Assembly (NCBI GenBank): GCA_947459205.1
Contig: CANHCR010000001.1
Span: forward strand, 1 to 64,000
Reading direction: 5' to 3'
Origin: Caryophanales bacterium
Lineage (GTDB): Bacteria; Bacillota; Bacilli; Paenibacillales; CANHCR01
Length of the DNA: 64,000 bases
Below, in pieces: positions 10,875-19,490 of the stretch. Below the pieces are notes generated by a model, which saw only the letters and a program-made list of their open reading frames with translations, was not told the origin of the DNA and did no database searches. The number at the start of each line of letters is the position of its first letter. Position 1 is the first letter of the stretch. The translations under genes were made by a program, and so were the position numbers.

Positions 10875-11384
10875 ATGTTAACTTCAATTGAAGTCTTTTT
10901 GTTAGAGTGGCAAAGCGAATTTGAAATCACTAAAAAATTGTTTGAAGAGATTACAAATGCATCTTTAACACAAAAAATTGCACCGCATCACTTTACGCTC
11001 AGTCAACTAGCGTGGCACATCACTGTTTCTGTGCATGAAATTCTTACTGCGAAGCAATTAGAATTCGAGAGTCCTGGAGAAGAAAGTGAATGTCCGCAGC
11101 AGGCGACTATTATTTTAGATGCTTACAAAAAAGTGAATTCGGATATGATTCATGCCATGCGAAGTCAGTGGAAGGATAAAAATCTAGACGATGTCATGAA
11201 TGTGTACGGGTTGGATTGGTCGAACCATCAAACTTTACGAATGCTCATTAATCACCAAATCCATCATCGAGGTCAATTAACTGTTCTAATGCGGCAAGCA
11301 GGCTTATTTGTGCCTGGGACATACGGTCCCAGTCGAGAACAATGGGCGCAGATGGGGATGAATTCTCCCGCCTTTATAGATTAA
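10875..11384 (+). CDS. DinB/YfiT-like putative metal-dependent hydrolase-fold protein
   Basis: SQLAWHITVSVHEIL and NHQIHHRGQLTVLMRQAG motifs. Confidence 0.85.
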   Translation: MLTSIEVFLLEWQSEFEITKKLFEEITNASLTQKIAPHHFTLSQLAWHITVSVHEILTAKQLEFESPGEESECPQQATIILDAYKKVNSDMIHAMRSQWKDKNLDDVMNVYGLDWSNHQTLRMLINHQIHHRGQLTVLMRQAGLFVPGTYGPSREQWAQMGMNSPAFID

Positions 11385-11406
11385 TTATGTAGTGTAAATA
11401 AAGCGG

Positions 11407-11437
11407 AAAATACCGCTCTTTTCGGGCGGTATTTTTA
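11407..11437. terminator. Hairpin terminator after the DinB-like gene
   Basis: AATACCGCTCTTTTCGGGCGGTATTTTT. Confidence 0.7.
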
Positions 11438-11495
11438 TGCCGTCAAAATGCCGTCAAACGCCATTTTCGTGCCTGTGTAAAAATGTCCAAACAAG

Positions 11496-11524
11496 CAAAA
11501 AGCCCCGTGTTTACGGGGCTTTTC
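11496..11524. terminator. Hairpin terminator for tRNA-Val
   Basis: AAAGCCCCGTGTTTACGGGGCTTTT. Confidence 0.75.
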
Positions 11525-11528
11525 TGTA

Positions 11529-11601
11529 TGACCTGTGACGGGATCGAACCGCCGACCCCTACCCTGTCAAGGTAGTGCTCTCCCAGCTGAGCTAACAGGT
11601 C
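11529..11601 (-). tRNA. tRNA-Val (GAC anticodon)
   Basis: Reverse complement gives TGACCTGTTAGCTCAGCTGG...TTGACAG...GGTTCGATCCCGTCACAGGTCA-type cloverleaf. Confidence 0.93.
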
Positions 11602-11775
11602 ATGATATCAATTTAGCGACATTAGATATCATATCAATTGAAAATATGGTTGTCAACTTAAGCAATAATTTTTTTTCGAAGGTTATCATTTTCGTTTCAC
11701 CGCAACATAATACGCTGCCCTGTATTCTTATAATGAAACTGTAACTGAGGCTTAGTTGTATGTTAAAAGGGGGCG

Positions 11776-12441
11776 ATGATGATGGAAAACCGAGATCGTG
11801 AGGAATGGACGAAAATTTCCGAGGATTCATGGTTTGACATGCAAAGTGTTGAGCACAGGTATCACTTTGCATTGGTTTTAGGGACGTACTCCGACTCAAA
11901 ACCACTTGCAATTGCAATGATGCAAACAATCGTTGAGGAATTTGTTCTCGAGAAGCAGGCTGAGAATATTCGATATCTTTTACTTTCATATATCGCAATC
12001 GGTAAGTTGCAATGGCAATATAACAGATCGTATCGTACTGCGCAACATTCATTTGACCAAGCGCTTGCGGTCATCGATGATCATCCTGAATTGATTGATT
12101 TGGCGGGAAAAGTTTTTTATGAGCGATGCCTCATTCTTTCGGATATGGAAAAAGGCGATATTGCTCTGCAAGGGGCATTTGAATTGGTCGATTCTTATGA
12201 TTTGTATGGCAAACGAGCGAAGTCGAAAAAAATGTTTTATGTTTTTATGGCAATCGCCACCATTGCAAAGGAAGAGTGGATCTACGATATCGGTCTTGAT
12301 TATTTGTGGCGCGCATTTCAACAGTTAAGAGGGCTTCCGGCAGTTGTTGTAAAGCATTGCAGAACGCAGTACAAAAAAAGACATCTAGATACTGAACAAG
12401 CTTTTTATGCTATCCATGATCAATTGGAGCAGTTTTTATGA
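11776..12441 (+). CDS. Hypothetical protein, all-helical TPR-like
   Basis: 221 aa ORF with RBS-like GGGGG upstream; repeated helix pairs with aromatic/Ala pattern. Confidence 0.6.
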   Translation: MMMENRDREEWTKISEDSWFDMQSVEHRYHFALVLGTYSDSKPLAIAMMQTIVEEFVLEKQAENIRYLLLSYIAIGKLQWQYNRSYRTAQHSFDQALAVIDDHPELIDLAGKVFYERCLILSDMEKGDIALQGAFELVDSYDLYGKRAKSKKMFYVFMAIATIAKEEWIYDIGLDYLWRAFQQLRGLPAVVVKHCRTQYKKRHLDTEQAFYAIHDQLEQFL

Positions 12442-12553
12442 GACGATTCTTTTGTTTTTGCCAATTGTAGGTCGCCAAAGGAACAAGTGGCCCCGTTTTC
12501 ATAAAAATGTATGTAAATGTAAGTTTATTTTTGGCATTTAATTGAAAAAATAC

Positions 12554-12582
12554 TTGTCAAGTACTCCTGAGTGGTATATAAT
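12554..12582 (+). promoter_or_regulatory. SigA-type promoter with overlapping palindrome
   Basis: TTGTCA-17 bp-TATAAT; -35 lies inside TACTTGTCAAGTA. Confidence 0.65.
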
Positions 12583-12640
12583 AAAAATTAGATATAGATA
12601 AATATAAAAATAGGATAGTTGAGACAAGGGGATGATCCGT

Positions 12641-12931
12641 ATGAACGTAGCGAAAGCGTCAAGTCATATGAACAACTCGTTATTGTCGAATGTGAAACCA
12701 GTTCATGAAGTCGTCGCAGCAAAATCTCCGAAACAGAAAGAAAAAGCAGACACAATGGAGTTTAAGTTGACTCCGTCTCTTGACAAAATTTCGAAATCTG
12801 AGGAATCGCTGACAGGGACGTACAACAGCAATGGGAAGCTGGCGCTCATTTCGAACAAGGTGATTGTTTATGTGCAACCATCTGCTTACATTCGCGACAA
12901 ACTTGTGCCAAGTTATAAGGCAGTAATTTAA
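12641..12931 (+). CDS. Hypothetical small protein
   Basis: 97-99 aa ORF, RBS AAGGGG, strong promoter upstream, terminator downstream (12948-12970). Confidence 0.6.
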   Translation: MNVAKASSHMNNSLLSNVKPVHEVVAAKSPKQKEKADTMEFKLTPSLDKISKSEESLTGTYNSNGKLALISNKVIVYVQPSAYIRDKLVPSYKAVI

Positions 12932-13116
12932 TATCAAGCACATATAATAAGACGTAAGTCTTATTTTTTTTGCAACAAAAAGAAGGAAATATTTGACCGG
13001 CGTCGAATAACATTCAATGCATCTATGAAAGCGATTACATACCATACTTTGTACTTTTTTTCACAAACTATACTTACTTTTAAGAAATTTTGAATGAAAC
13101 AGGGAGGCAGCAAGAG

Positions 13117-13962
13117 ATGAGCGAGAAGTTACACATTGTTGTGTGCATCAAGCAGGTGCCGGATAGTCGTGAGATTCGGATTGATCCGAAGAACAATACG
13201 TTGATTCGGCAAGGTGTACCGAGTATTGTCAATTTTTATGATTTGCACGGGTTGGAAGAGGCACTGCGGATCAAGGATGAGCAAGGGGCGCGGATTACGG
13301 TGGTGACGATGGGACCGCCACCGGCCGAGAAGTCATTGAAGGAGTGTGTTTCGCTCGGTGCGGACGATGCGGTGCTTGTCACGGATCGCGGGTTTGCAGG
13401 AGCAGATACGCTAGCCACTTCTTATGTGCTTGGCAAGACGATTGAAAAAGTGGCCGAAACGTTCGGTAAGGTCGATATTGTGTTTTGCGGAAAACAGACG
13501 CTTGATGGCGATACCGGTCAGGTAGGTCCTGGTATTGCTTGTCGTCTTGATTTGGAGCAACTGACTTATGTGAGCAAGGTGCGTGCTGTCGATAAAGACT
13601 CCGGCAAAATTACGGTAGAGCGTCATTTGGAAGACGGTATTGAAGTGGTGCAAACGAGTATGCCGGTGTTGGTGACGGCGCTAAAGGAGTTAAACAAAGT
13701 GAGACGTGCACCGCTCCCAGGGATGTTGCGGGCTGCGCGCTTCAAGCCGGTTGTCTGGACGACCGCTGATTTTCCTGAATTGGACCGCAAGCAAATTGGT
13801 CTGAAAGGGTCGCCGACGATTGTCGCGAGAACGTGGGTTCCGGAAATTCGTAAGATCAATACGACTCGCGTCGAAGGTGAGTCGGAGCAAGAGATTGCGC
13901 AAAAAATCGTGGAGACGTTATGGCAAACGGATTTGCCTGAGCGTTTCGGCTGGAAATCTTAG
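13117..13962 (+). CDS. fixA: Electron transfer flavoprotein beta subunit, FixA type
   Basis: VVCIKQVPDSREIRIDP, CGKQTLDGDTGQVGPGIA. Confidence 0.9.
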   Translation: MSEKLHIVVCIKQVPDSREIRIDPKNNTLIRQGVPSIVNFYDLHGLEEALRIKDEQGARITVVTMGPPPAEKSLKECVSLGADDAVLVTDRGFAGADTLATSYVLGKTIEKVAETFGKVDIVFCGKQTLDGDTGQVGPGIACRLDLEQLTYVSKVRAVDKDSGKITVERHLEDGIEVVQTSMPVLVTALKELNKVRRAPLPGMLRAARFKPVVWTTADFPELDRKQIGLKGSPTIVARTWVPEIRKINTTRVEGESEQEIAQKIVETLWQTDLPERFGWKS

Positions 13963-13974
13963 GAGGTGACGACA

Positions 13975-15057
13975 ATGAGCGAAGAAACGAAAGAGCCTAA
14001 GGTGGCAGTGGAAGATGAAATGCCGGATTGGTCGGCGTATCGCGGTGTGTTGATTGTCGTTGAACAGCGTGACGGGGCAGCGAAGAAAGTGTCTTGGCAA
14101 TTGCTTGGTCAAGGTAAAAAACTGGCGGATAAACTTGAGGTGCCGTTGATGGCGCTAGTCATCGGTCACAACGTTGCACATTTGGCGCAGGAGGCTGGGT
14201 ATTACGGTGCGGATCAAGTGTATCTCTGCGATGCGGAGGAATTAAAGGATTATCGGACCCGTCCATATAGCCGTGTATGTTTGAAGTTTATTCATGAATA
14301 TAAACCGGAGATCGTGTTGTTCGGTGCGACGGCGACAGGGCGTGACTTGGCAGGAGCGATTGCGACGCATTTGCCGACGGGTCTGACCGCTGATACGACG
14401 GAACTGGATGTTGAGTTGCCACCGTCTCGCTTGTTGTTGGCGAGCCGTCCTGCTTTTTCGGAAAAAATGTTGGCGACGATTTTGTGTAAACAGTACCGTC
14501 CGCAAATGGCGACGGCACGTGCGGGTGTGTTTCAAGAATTGCCGCGCGACGAGTCTCGTAAAGTGGAGGCTGTGCGGATTGAGTTCAGCATGAGCGAGGA
14601 TGAAATTGCGACGAAAGTGTTGGAGTTCATCACCGAAACGAGTTCGATTAATTTGGAAGAGGCAGAAATTATTGTCGCCGGCGGACGTGGTTTGGGTGGT
14701 TCGGAAGCGTTCAAAATGTTGAAAGATTTGGCTGATGCTTTGGGCGGAGTGGTCGGTGCGTCGCGTGCGGCGGTTGATGCGGGCTGGATCAAACATGAGC
14801 ATCAAGTAGGTCAGACAGGATATACAGTTCGTCCGAAACTGTATTTTGCGATTGGCATCTCGGGTGCAGTGCAGCATACGGTGGGGATGGCGAATTCGGA
14901 GTTGATTGTGGCAATTAACCGTGATGCAGAGGCGCCGATTTTCAATTTTGCCCAATACGGGATTGTCGGTGATTTGTTCAAAATCGTTCCAGCCATTACT
15001 GAGCAGGTGAAGCAGAAGCGTTCGTTTGCTGGTATTGCGGTCGGATCAAATTCTTAA
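13975..15057 (+). CDS. fixB: Electron transfer flavoprotein alpha subunit, FixB type
   Basis: C-terminal FAD domain VVGASRAAVDAGWIKHEHQVGQTGYTVRPKLYFAIGISGAVQH. Confidence 0.92.
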   Translation: MSEETKEPKVAVEDEMPDWSAYRGVLIVVEQRDGAAKKVSWQLLGQGKKLADKLEVPLMALVIGHNVAHLAQEAGYYGADQVYLCDAEELKDYRTRPYSRVCLKFIHEYKPEIVLFGATATGRDLAGAIATHLPTGLTADTTELDVELPPSRLLLASRPAFSEKMLATILCKQYRPQMATARAGVFQELPRDESRKVEAVRIEFSMSEDEIATKVLEFITETSSINLEEAEIIVAGGRGLGGSEAFKMLKDLADALGGVVGASRAAVDAGWIKHEHQVGQTGYTVRPKLYFAIGISGAVQHTVGMANSELIVAINRDAEAPIFNFAQYGIVGDLFKIVPAITEQVKQKRSFAGIAVGSNS

Positions 15058-15065
15058 AGGGAGAG

Positions 15066-16382
15066 ATGGTTGTGGCAGAAAAGTTTGATGCGATCGTAGT
15101 TGGCGGCGGACCAGCCGGTGCGGCGGCGGCGTTAACGATGGCGCGCGCAGGTTTGTCGGTAGTGTTGATTGAGCGTGGAGAGTTTCCAGGTGCGAAAAAT
15201 ATATTCGGAGGCGTGTTGTATCGTCAGCAAATTTCTGACTTGGTTCCTGATTTCTGGTTGGAGAAAAATGCACCGGTCGAGCGCCATATTGTTGAACAGC
15301 GAGTTTGGATGATGGGTAAGGAATCGATGGTGACGTTCGGTCATCGCAATGAGGCGTATAAGGAGCCGTTTAACTGTTTCACCGGTTTACGTGTGAAGTT
15401 TGACCAATGGTTTGCCGACAAAGCGGTGCAAGCGGGAGCGATTCCGGTGTACTCGACAGTCGTTACCGAGGTGATTCGTGAAGGCAATAAAGTCGTCGGC
15501 GTTCGCACGGATCGCGATGATGGTGATTTGTATGCTGACGTGGTGGTCATTGCCGATGGCGTGAACTCGTTGCTCGGAAAAGCGATGGGCGTACACAAAG
15601 AGTGGGCGCCGGATGAGGTGTCGCTCGCGGTGAAAGAAGTCATTTCATTGCCTCGTGAGAAAATTGAAGATCGATTCAATCTCGAAGGTGACGAGGGCGT
15701 GACGATTGAGTTCATGGGTGAGACATCGCTCGGGATGGCGGGCATGGGTTTCCTTTACACCAATAAAGAGTCGATTTCACTCGGGATTGGCGTGATGGTC
15801 AATCATTTGCGTGATAAGCGTGTGAAGCCTTATGCTTTGCTCGAGGCGGTGAAACAGCATCCGATGATTCGCAAGTTGATTCAAGGCGGAGAGATGCAGG
15901 AGTATGCGGGCCATTTGATTCCAGAAGGTGGCTTCCATTCGATTCCGAAACTGTCGGGTGATGGATGGGTCGTGTGTGGCGATGCGGCACAGTTGGTCAA
16001 TTTCGTGCATCGAGAGGGTACGAATTTGGCGATGACGTCAGGCAAGTTGGCAGGCGAGGCTATTGTGGCGGCGCACGAGAAAGGCGACTACAGCGCAGCG
16101 AGTTTAAGGTTGTATGATGAGAAGATTAAGCAATCCTTTATTCATAAGGATTTGAAGAAGTACAAGGGGATGCATCAGTTTCTTAAGGAGCAAGATCCGG
16201 CGTTGTTGTTCGACAAGTTGCCGCGGGCGCTCAACGAAGCTGCGTACAATATGTTCTTGATTGATGGTAAGCCGAAGGCTGACAAGCAGAAGAAGGCGAT
16301 GCAAGTGGTCAAGGATGCGGCTGGTGGAACGGTGAATCTGATTAAATTAGGTTATAAAGGATGGAGGGCGATGAACGGATGA
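15066..16382 (+). CDS. fixC: FAD-dependent ETF-quinone oxidoreductase-like protein, FixC type
   Basis: N-terminal Rossmann VVGGGPAGAAAALTMARAGLSVVLIERG; GDAAQLVNFVHREGTNLAMTSGKLA. Confidence 0.92.
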   Translation: MVVAEKFDAIVVGGGPAGAAAALTMARAGLSVVLIERGEFPGAKNIFGGVLYRQQISDLVPDFWLEKNAPVERHIVEQRVWMMGKESMVTFGHRNEAYKEPFNCFTGLRVKFDQWFADKAVQAGAIPVYSTVVTEVIREGNKVVGVRTDRDDGDLYADVVVIADGVNSLLGKAMGVHKEWAPDEVSLAVKEVISLPREKIEDRFNLEGDEGVTIEFMGETSLGMAGMGFLYTNKESISLGIGVMVNHLRDKRVKPYALLEAVKQHPMIRKLIQGGEMQEYAGHLIPEGGFHSIPKLSGDGWVVCGDAAQLVNFVHREGTNLAMTSGKLAGEAIVAAHEKGDYSAASLRLYDEKIKQSFIHKDLKKYKGMHQFLKEQDPALLFDKLPRALNEAAYNMFLIDGKPKADKQKKAMQVVKDAAGGTVNLIKLGYKGWRAMNG

Positions 16383-16666
16383 GTGAGTGCAGTGTAACGG
16401 ACAAATTGTTTACGATTCGCTACAAGTGTGATGATCAGTCGCATCTGATTATTAAAGAGGCGGACACATGCGTCAAATGTACGACGAAAGATTGCAACTA
16501 TTTCTGCCCGTCAGACGTGTATGAGTGGGAGATGAAGCAGAAAATTACGACGGTTGCGTATGAAAACTGCATCGAGTGCGGTACGTGCCGGATCGCATGC
16601 CCGTCGGACAACATCCACTGGGTGTATCCGAAAGGTGGACATGGGATCACGTATAAGTTTGGTTGA
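16379..16666 (+). CDS. fixX: Ferredoxin-like protein, FixX type
   Basis: ENCIECGTCRIACP cysteine cluster; overlaps the fixC stop (ATGA). Confidence 0.92.
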   Translation: MSECSVTDKLFTIRYKCDDQSHLIIKEADTCVKCTTKDCNYFCPSDVYEWEMKQKITTVAYENCIECGTCRIACPSDNIHWVYPKGGHGITYKFG

Positions 16667-16705
16667 TGTAGCCGGCGGTTCAGGCTAGACTCTCGTCAAA
16701 AATAT

Positions 16706-16736
16706 CGAGTCGACATAAATTGTCGGCTCTTTTTTT
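16706..16736 (+). terminator. Rho-independent terminator of fixABCX
   Basis: GAGTCGACATAAATTGTCGGCTCTTTTTTT. Confidence 0.8.
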
Positions 16737-16909
16737 GTGTAATTATGTTATATTCATGTTATATAATTTAACAAAATTAATGGTATCGAATTGATTTTTG
16801 ATTTATTTTATAAAGATAACACAAAATAAATATTAAAATTTTATTAAAAAATTATAAAGACATTGTGAAATTCATGATATATAATATGACGTATAAGAAA
16901 TATATAAAT

Positions 16910-16932
16910 TTATGTCATGTAAAATGACATAA
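16910..16932. promoter_or_regulatory. Inverted repeat upstream of nucleoside-type ABC operon, candidate operator
   Basis: TTATGTCA-TGTAAAA-TGACATAA immediately upstream of the RBS, within an AT-rich 200 bp leader. Confidence 0.5.
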
Positions 16933-16947
16933 AAGTAGGTGGGAGTT

Positions 16948-18489
16948 ATGGGGGAGACAGCATTGCAAAGGGAGACTTTACTTCGCGCCTCAAAATTAAT
17001 AAAACGGTTCGGCGATTTTACTGCGATTGATGAAGTCAATCTCGTTCTGCAGCGTGGCGAGATTCATGCGATTCTCGGTGAAAATGGTGCTGGCAAAAGT
17101 ACGCTGATGAAAATGCTCTACGGTGTGTATGTACCAGACGGAGGCGCATTGGAGATGCAAGGGAAGCCGGTCACGTTGCACCCGCCTAGTCGCGCGCGTT
17201 CCCAGGGAGTAGGGATGGTTTTTCAAGACTTCCGCCTCGTTCCTGCCTTGACTGTACTGGAGAACATTGCATTATCGATCGACCGTGCAGGGTTTTTGCT
17301 CAACAAAACAAAGTTGGCACAGCAAATTGCTGACATTTCTGAGCGCTACGGGATCGCAGTGAATCCGCATGCTTATGTGTGGGAGTTGGATCTCGGACAG
17401 CAACAACGAGTAGAAATTTTGAAGGCGCTCGTACAAGGTGAGACGAAGTTGATCATTTTTGATGAGCCGACGAGTGTATTGACACCGCATGAAGTGGACG
17501 CATTCCTGGCGATGTTGCAACGATTGCGAGCCGATGGATACGGGGTCCTACTAATAACACACAAGATCCGCGAAGTGCTCGCCTGTGCTGATACGGTGAC
17601 GGTATTACGGAATGGCAAGTTGGTGTACAGAACGTCGCGTGATCAAGAGATGACGGAAGAGATGTTGGTCTCACAAATGATTGGAAGCGCGGAGTTGCCG
17701 CGTGCACCGGAACGAAACCAAGTGGTGTTGGTTGATGAAGTGGCCGCGCTTGAAGTCGAGCAATTATCGATAAACAACGACCATGATGTAACGCTTTTGA
17801 CTGGATTGAATTTGACGATTCGCCCAGGTGAGTTAGTTGGCGTAGCGGGAATATCCGGTAATGGTCAAAAAGAACTGCTGGAAACGTTGTATGGCCTGCG
17901 CAAAGTGAAGTCGGGTTCGATTCGAGTGGCAGGTGCAGATGTGACGGCAGGTTCTGTGGCGACGCGTATGGAACGAGGCGTCGTTTATGTGACGGAAGAC
18001 CCGATCCATGAGTCGGTCGTGCCAGGACTGTCGATTTTGGAACATATGGTGCTGTCGGGCATGGAAATGTCGAAGAAAGGTCTTGATGTTGACTGGTCTG
18101 ATGTACGTCAACGGTTCGATTCGCTGGATGTCGTGCGCACGTTGCGAGTCGCCCAGGCTGATCGATTGGTGGAGACGTTATCTGGTGGCAATGTGCAACG
18201 CATGGTGTTAGCGCGTGCAATCACGCGTGTGCCGAAGTTGCTGCTGATCGCCTATCCGAGTCGCGGGCTTGATATTGCCACGACACGTGCGACGCAGAAG
18301 TTGTTGCTCGGATTGCGCGAGATGGGCACGGCAATTTTGCTCATCTCGGAGGATTTGACGGAACTTTTTGAAATCAGTGATCGCATTGTTGTGTTGAGCA
18401 ACCATTCGCTTTACGGTCCGTATGATCCGGCGGACACTGACCCTTACCAGATGGGACACATCATGCTGGAAGGGGATGAGCAAGCATGA
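16948..18489 (+). CDS. ABC transporter ATP-binding protein, nucleoside/BMP type (two ATPase domains)
   Basis: Walker A GENGAGKST, LDLGQQQRVEILKAL, second domain GVAGISGNGQKELLETLYGL and LSGGNVQRMVLARA. Confidence 0.9.
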   Translation: MGETALQRETLLRASKLIKRFGDFTAIDEVNLVLQRGEIHAILGENGAGKSTLMKMLYGVYVPDGGALEMQGKPVTLHPPSRARSQGVGMVFQDFRLVPALTVLENIALSIDRAGFLLNKTKLAQQIADISERYGIAVNPHAYVWELDLGQQQRVEILKALVQGETKLIIFDEPTSVLTPHEVDAFLAMLQRLRADGYGVLLITHKIREVLACADTVTVLRNGKLVYRTSRDQEMTEEMLVSQMIGSAELPRAPERNQVVLVDEVAALEVEQLSINNDHDVTLLTGLNLTIRPGELVGVAGISGNGQKELLETLYGLRKVKSGSIRVAGADVTAGSVATRMERGVVYVTEDPIHESVVPGLSILEHMVLSGMEMSKKGLDVDWSDVRQRFDSLDVVRTLRVAQADRLVETLSGGNVQRMVLARAITRVPKLLLIAYPSRGLDIATTRATQKLLLGLREMGTAILLISEDLTELFEISDRIVVLSNHSLYGPYDPADTDPYQMGHIMLEGDEQA

Positions 18490-19490
18490 GGCGCTTTTGG
18501 ATCGGCCTTGCTTTTGTGTTATCACCGTTCGTACTGTTTGCCTTGTTCTTGCTCTCGCAGGGTGCCAATCCGCTCGAGTCGTACCAAGCGATGCTGCGTT
18601 CGGCGTTCGGCGACTGGTACGGCATTGGTGAAGTGGCGATTAAGTCGACGCCGTTTTTGCTCACGGCGCTTGCAGTGGCGATTCCCGCGCGGGCGGGGTT
18701 GATCAACGTCGGCGGTGAAGGGCAACTGATGATTGGTGCGCTACTGACGACGTGGGTCGGAGTTTTCTATTTGCAAGGAGTACCTGCGTGGGTCGGTGTG
18801 CCGGTGCTAATCCTGATGGGTGCGTTAGGCGGAGCGATTTGGGGCATTGTCCCGGCTTTGCTTCGTCAGTACGCGCGGATGAATGAGACGATCACCACTT
18901 TGTTGCTCAATTACGTTGCATTTTTTACGGTTGGCTATTTCGTCCACGGACCGTTGAAAGATCCGGAATCGTTCAACTGGCCGTTCTCACCGAAGTTGGA
19001 TGAGGCGCTTCGTTTGCCGACGTTCGGTAGCACACGCGTTCATATTGGCTTTGTGCTTGCAATTGTCGCTGCGTTGGTTGTATGGTTCGTCATTTTCCGC
19101 ACGCGTGTCGGATTTCGTCTACGCGTCATCGGTGGCAATGCGATTGCCGCGCTTCAGGCGGGCATTAAGGTAAATCGCATGCAGCTATTGGCGATGGTGT
19201 TTGGCGGTGCGGTTGCAGGCATCGCGGGGATGATTGAAATTGCCGGTATCGAAGGTCATCTTCGTCCGATGACCGGATTCGGTTATGGGTACATCGGCTT
19301 TCTCGCCGCTTGGATGGCGTGGAATCATCCACTGTGGACGATTGGCACAGCGTTTCTGCTTGGCGCGATTAGTGTAGCCGGTAATGCGCTTGAGATGACA
19401 AGCGGCTTGCCTTCGTCTTCGGTCAGCATTTTGATGGCGTTCATTTTGCTGACGGTGTTGGCTGTGGGAAGGGGGAGTAAGGCATCATGA
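18486..19490 (+). CDS. ABC transporter permease, nucleoside/BMP type
   Basis: Polytopic membrane protein; IPARAGLINVGGEGQLMIGAL motif; overlaps ATPase gene. Confidence 0.88.
   Translation: MRRFWIGLAFVLSPFVLFALFLLSQGANPLESYQAMLRSAFGDWYGIGEVAIKSTPFLLTALAVAIPARAGLINVGGEGQLMIGALLTTWVGVFYLQGVPAWVGVPVLILMGALGGAIWGIVPALLRQYARMNETITTLLLNYVAFFTVGYFVHGPLKDPESFNWPFSPKLDEALRLPTFGSTRVHIGFVLAIVAALVVWFVIFRTRVGFRLRVIGGNAIAALQAGIKVNRMQLLAMVFGGAVAGIAGMIEIAGIEGHLRPMTGFGYGYIGFLAAWMAWNHPLWTIGTAFLLGAISVAGNALEMTSGLPSSSVSILMAFILLTVLAVGRGSKAS

Larger units (their letters stand above)
10041..11525. mobile_element. Small tRNA-Val-integrated genomic island without recognizable integrase (vapBC + dinB)
   Basis: Flanked by the 45-bp direct repeat; TGYCGTCAA pairs with 11-bp period near both ends. 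Confidence 0.8.

Noticed and set aside
10041-11525. Defence island interpretation of the tRNA-Val insert
   Set aside because: Only a VapBC-type pair and a DinB-like gene are present; no nuclease/helicase/ATPase or other defence hallmark supports an anti-phage role.
14242-14955. 237 aa minus-strand ORF antisense to fixB
   Set aside because: Arg/His/Gln-rich translation typical of reverse frames; lies wholly opposite a well-supported coding gene with no RBS or motif.
17453-18220. 255 aa minus-strand ORF antisense to the ABC ATPase gene
   Set aside because: Low-complexity His/Pro/Ser-rich antisense reading; the sense strand has clear Walker and signature motifs.
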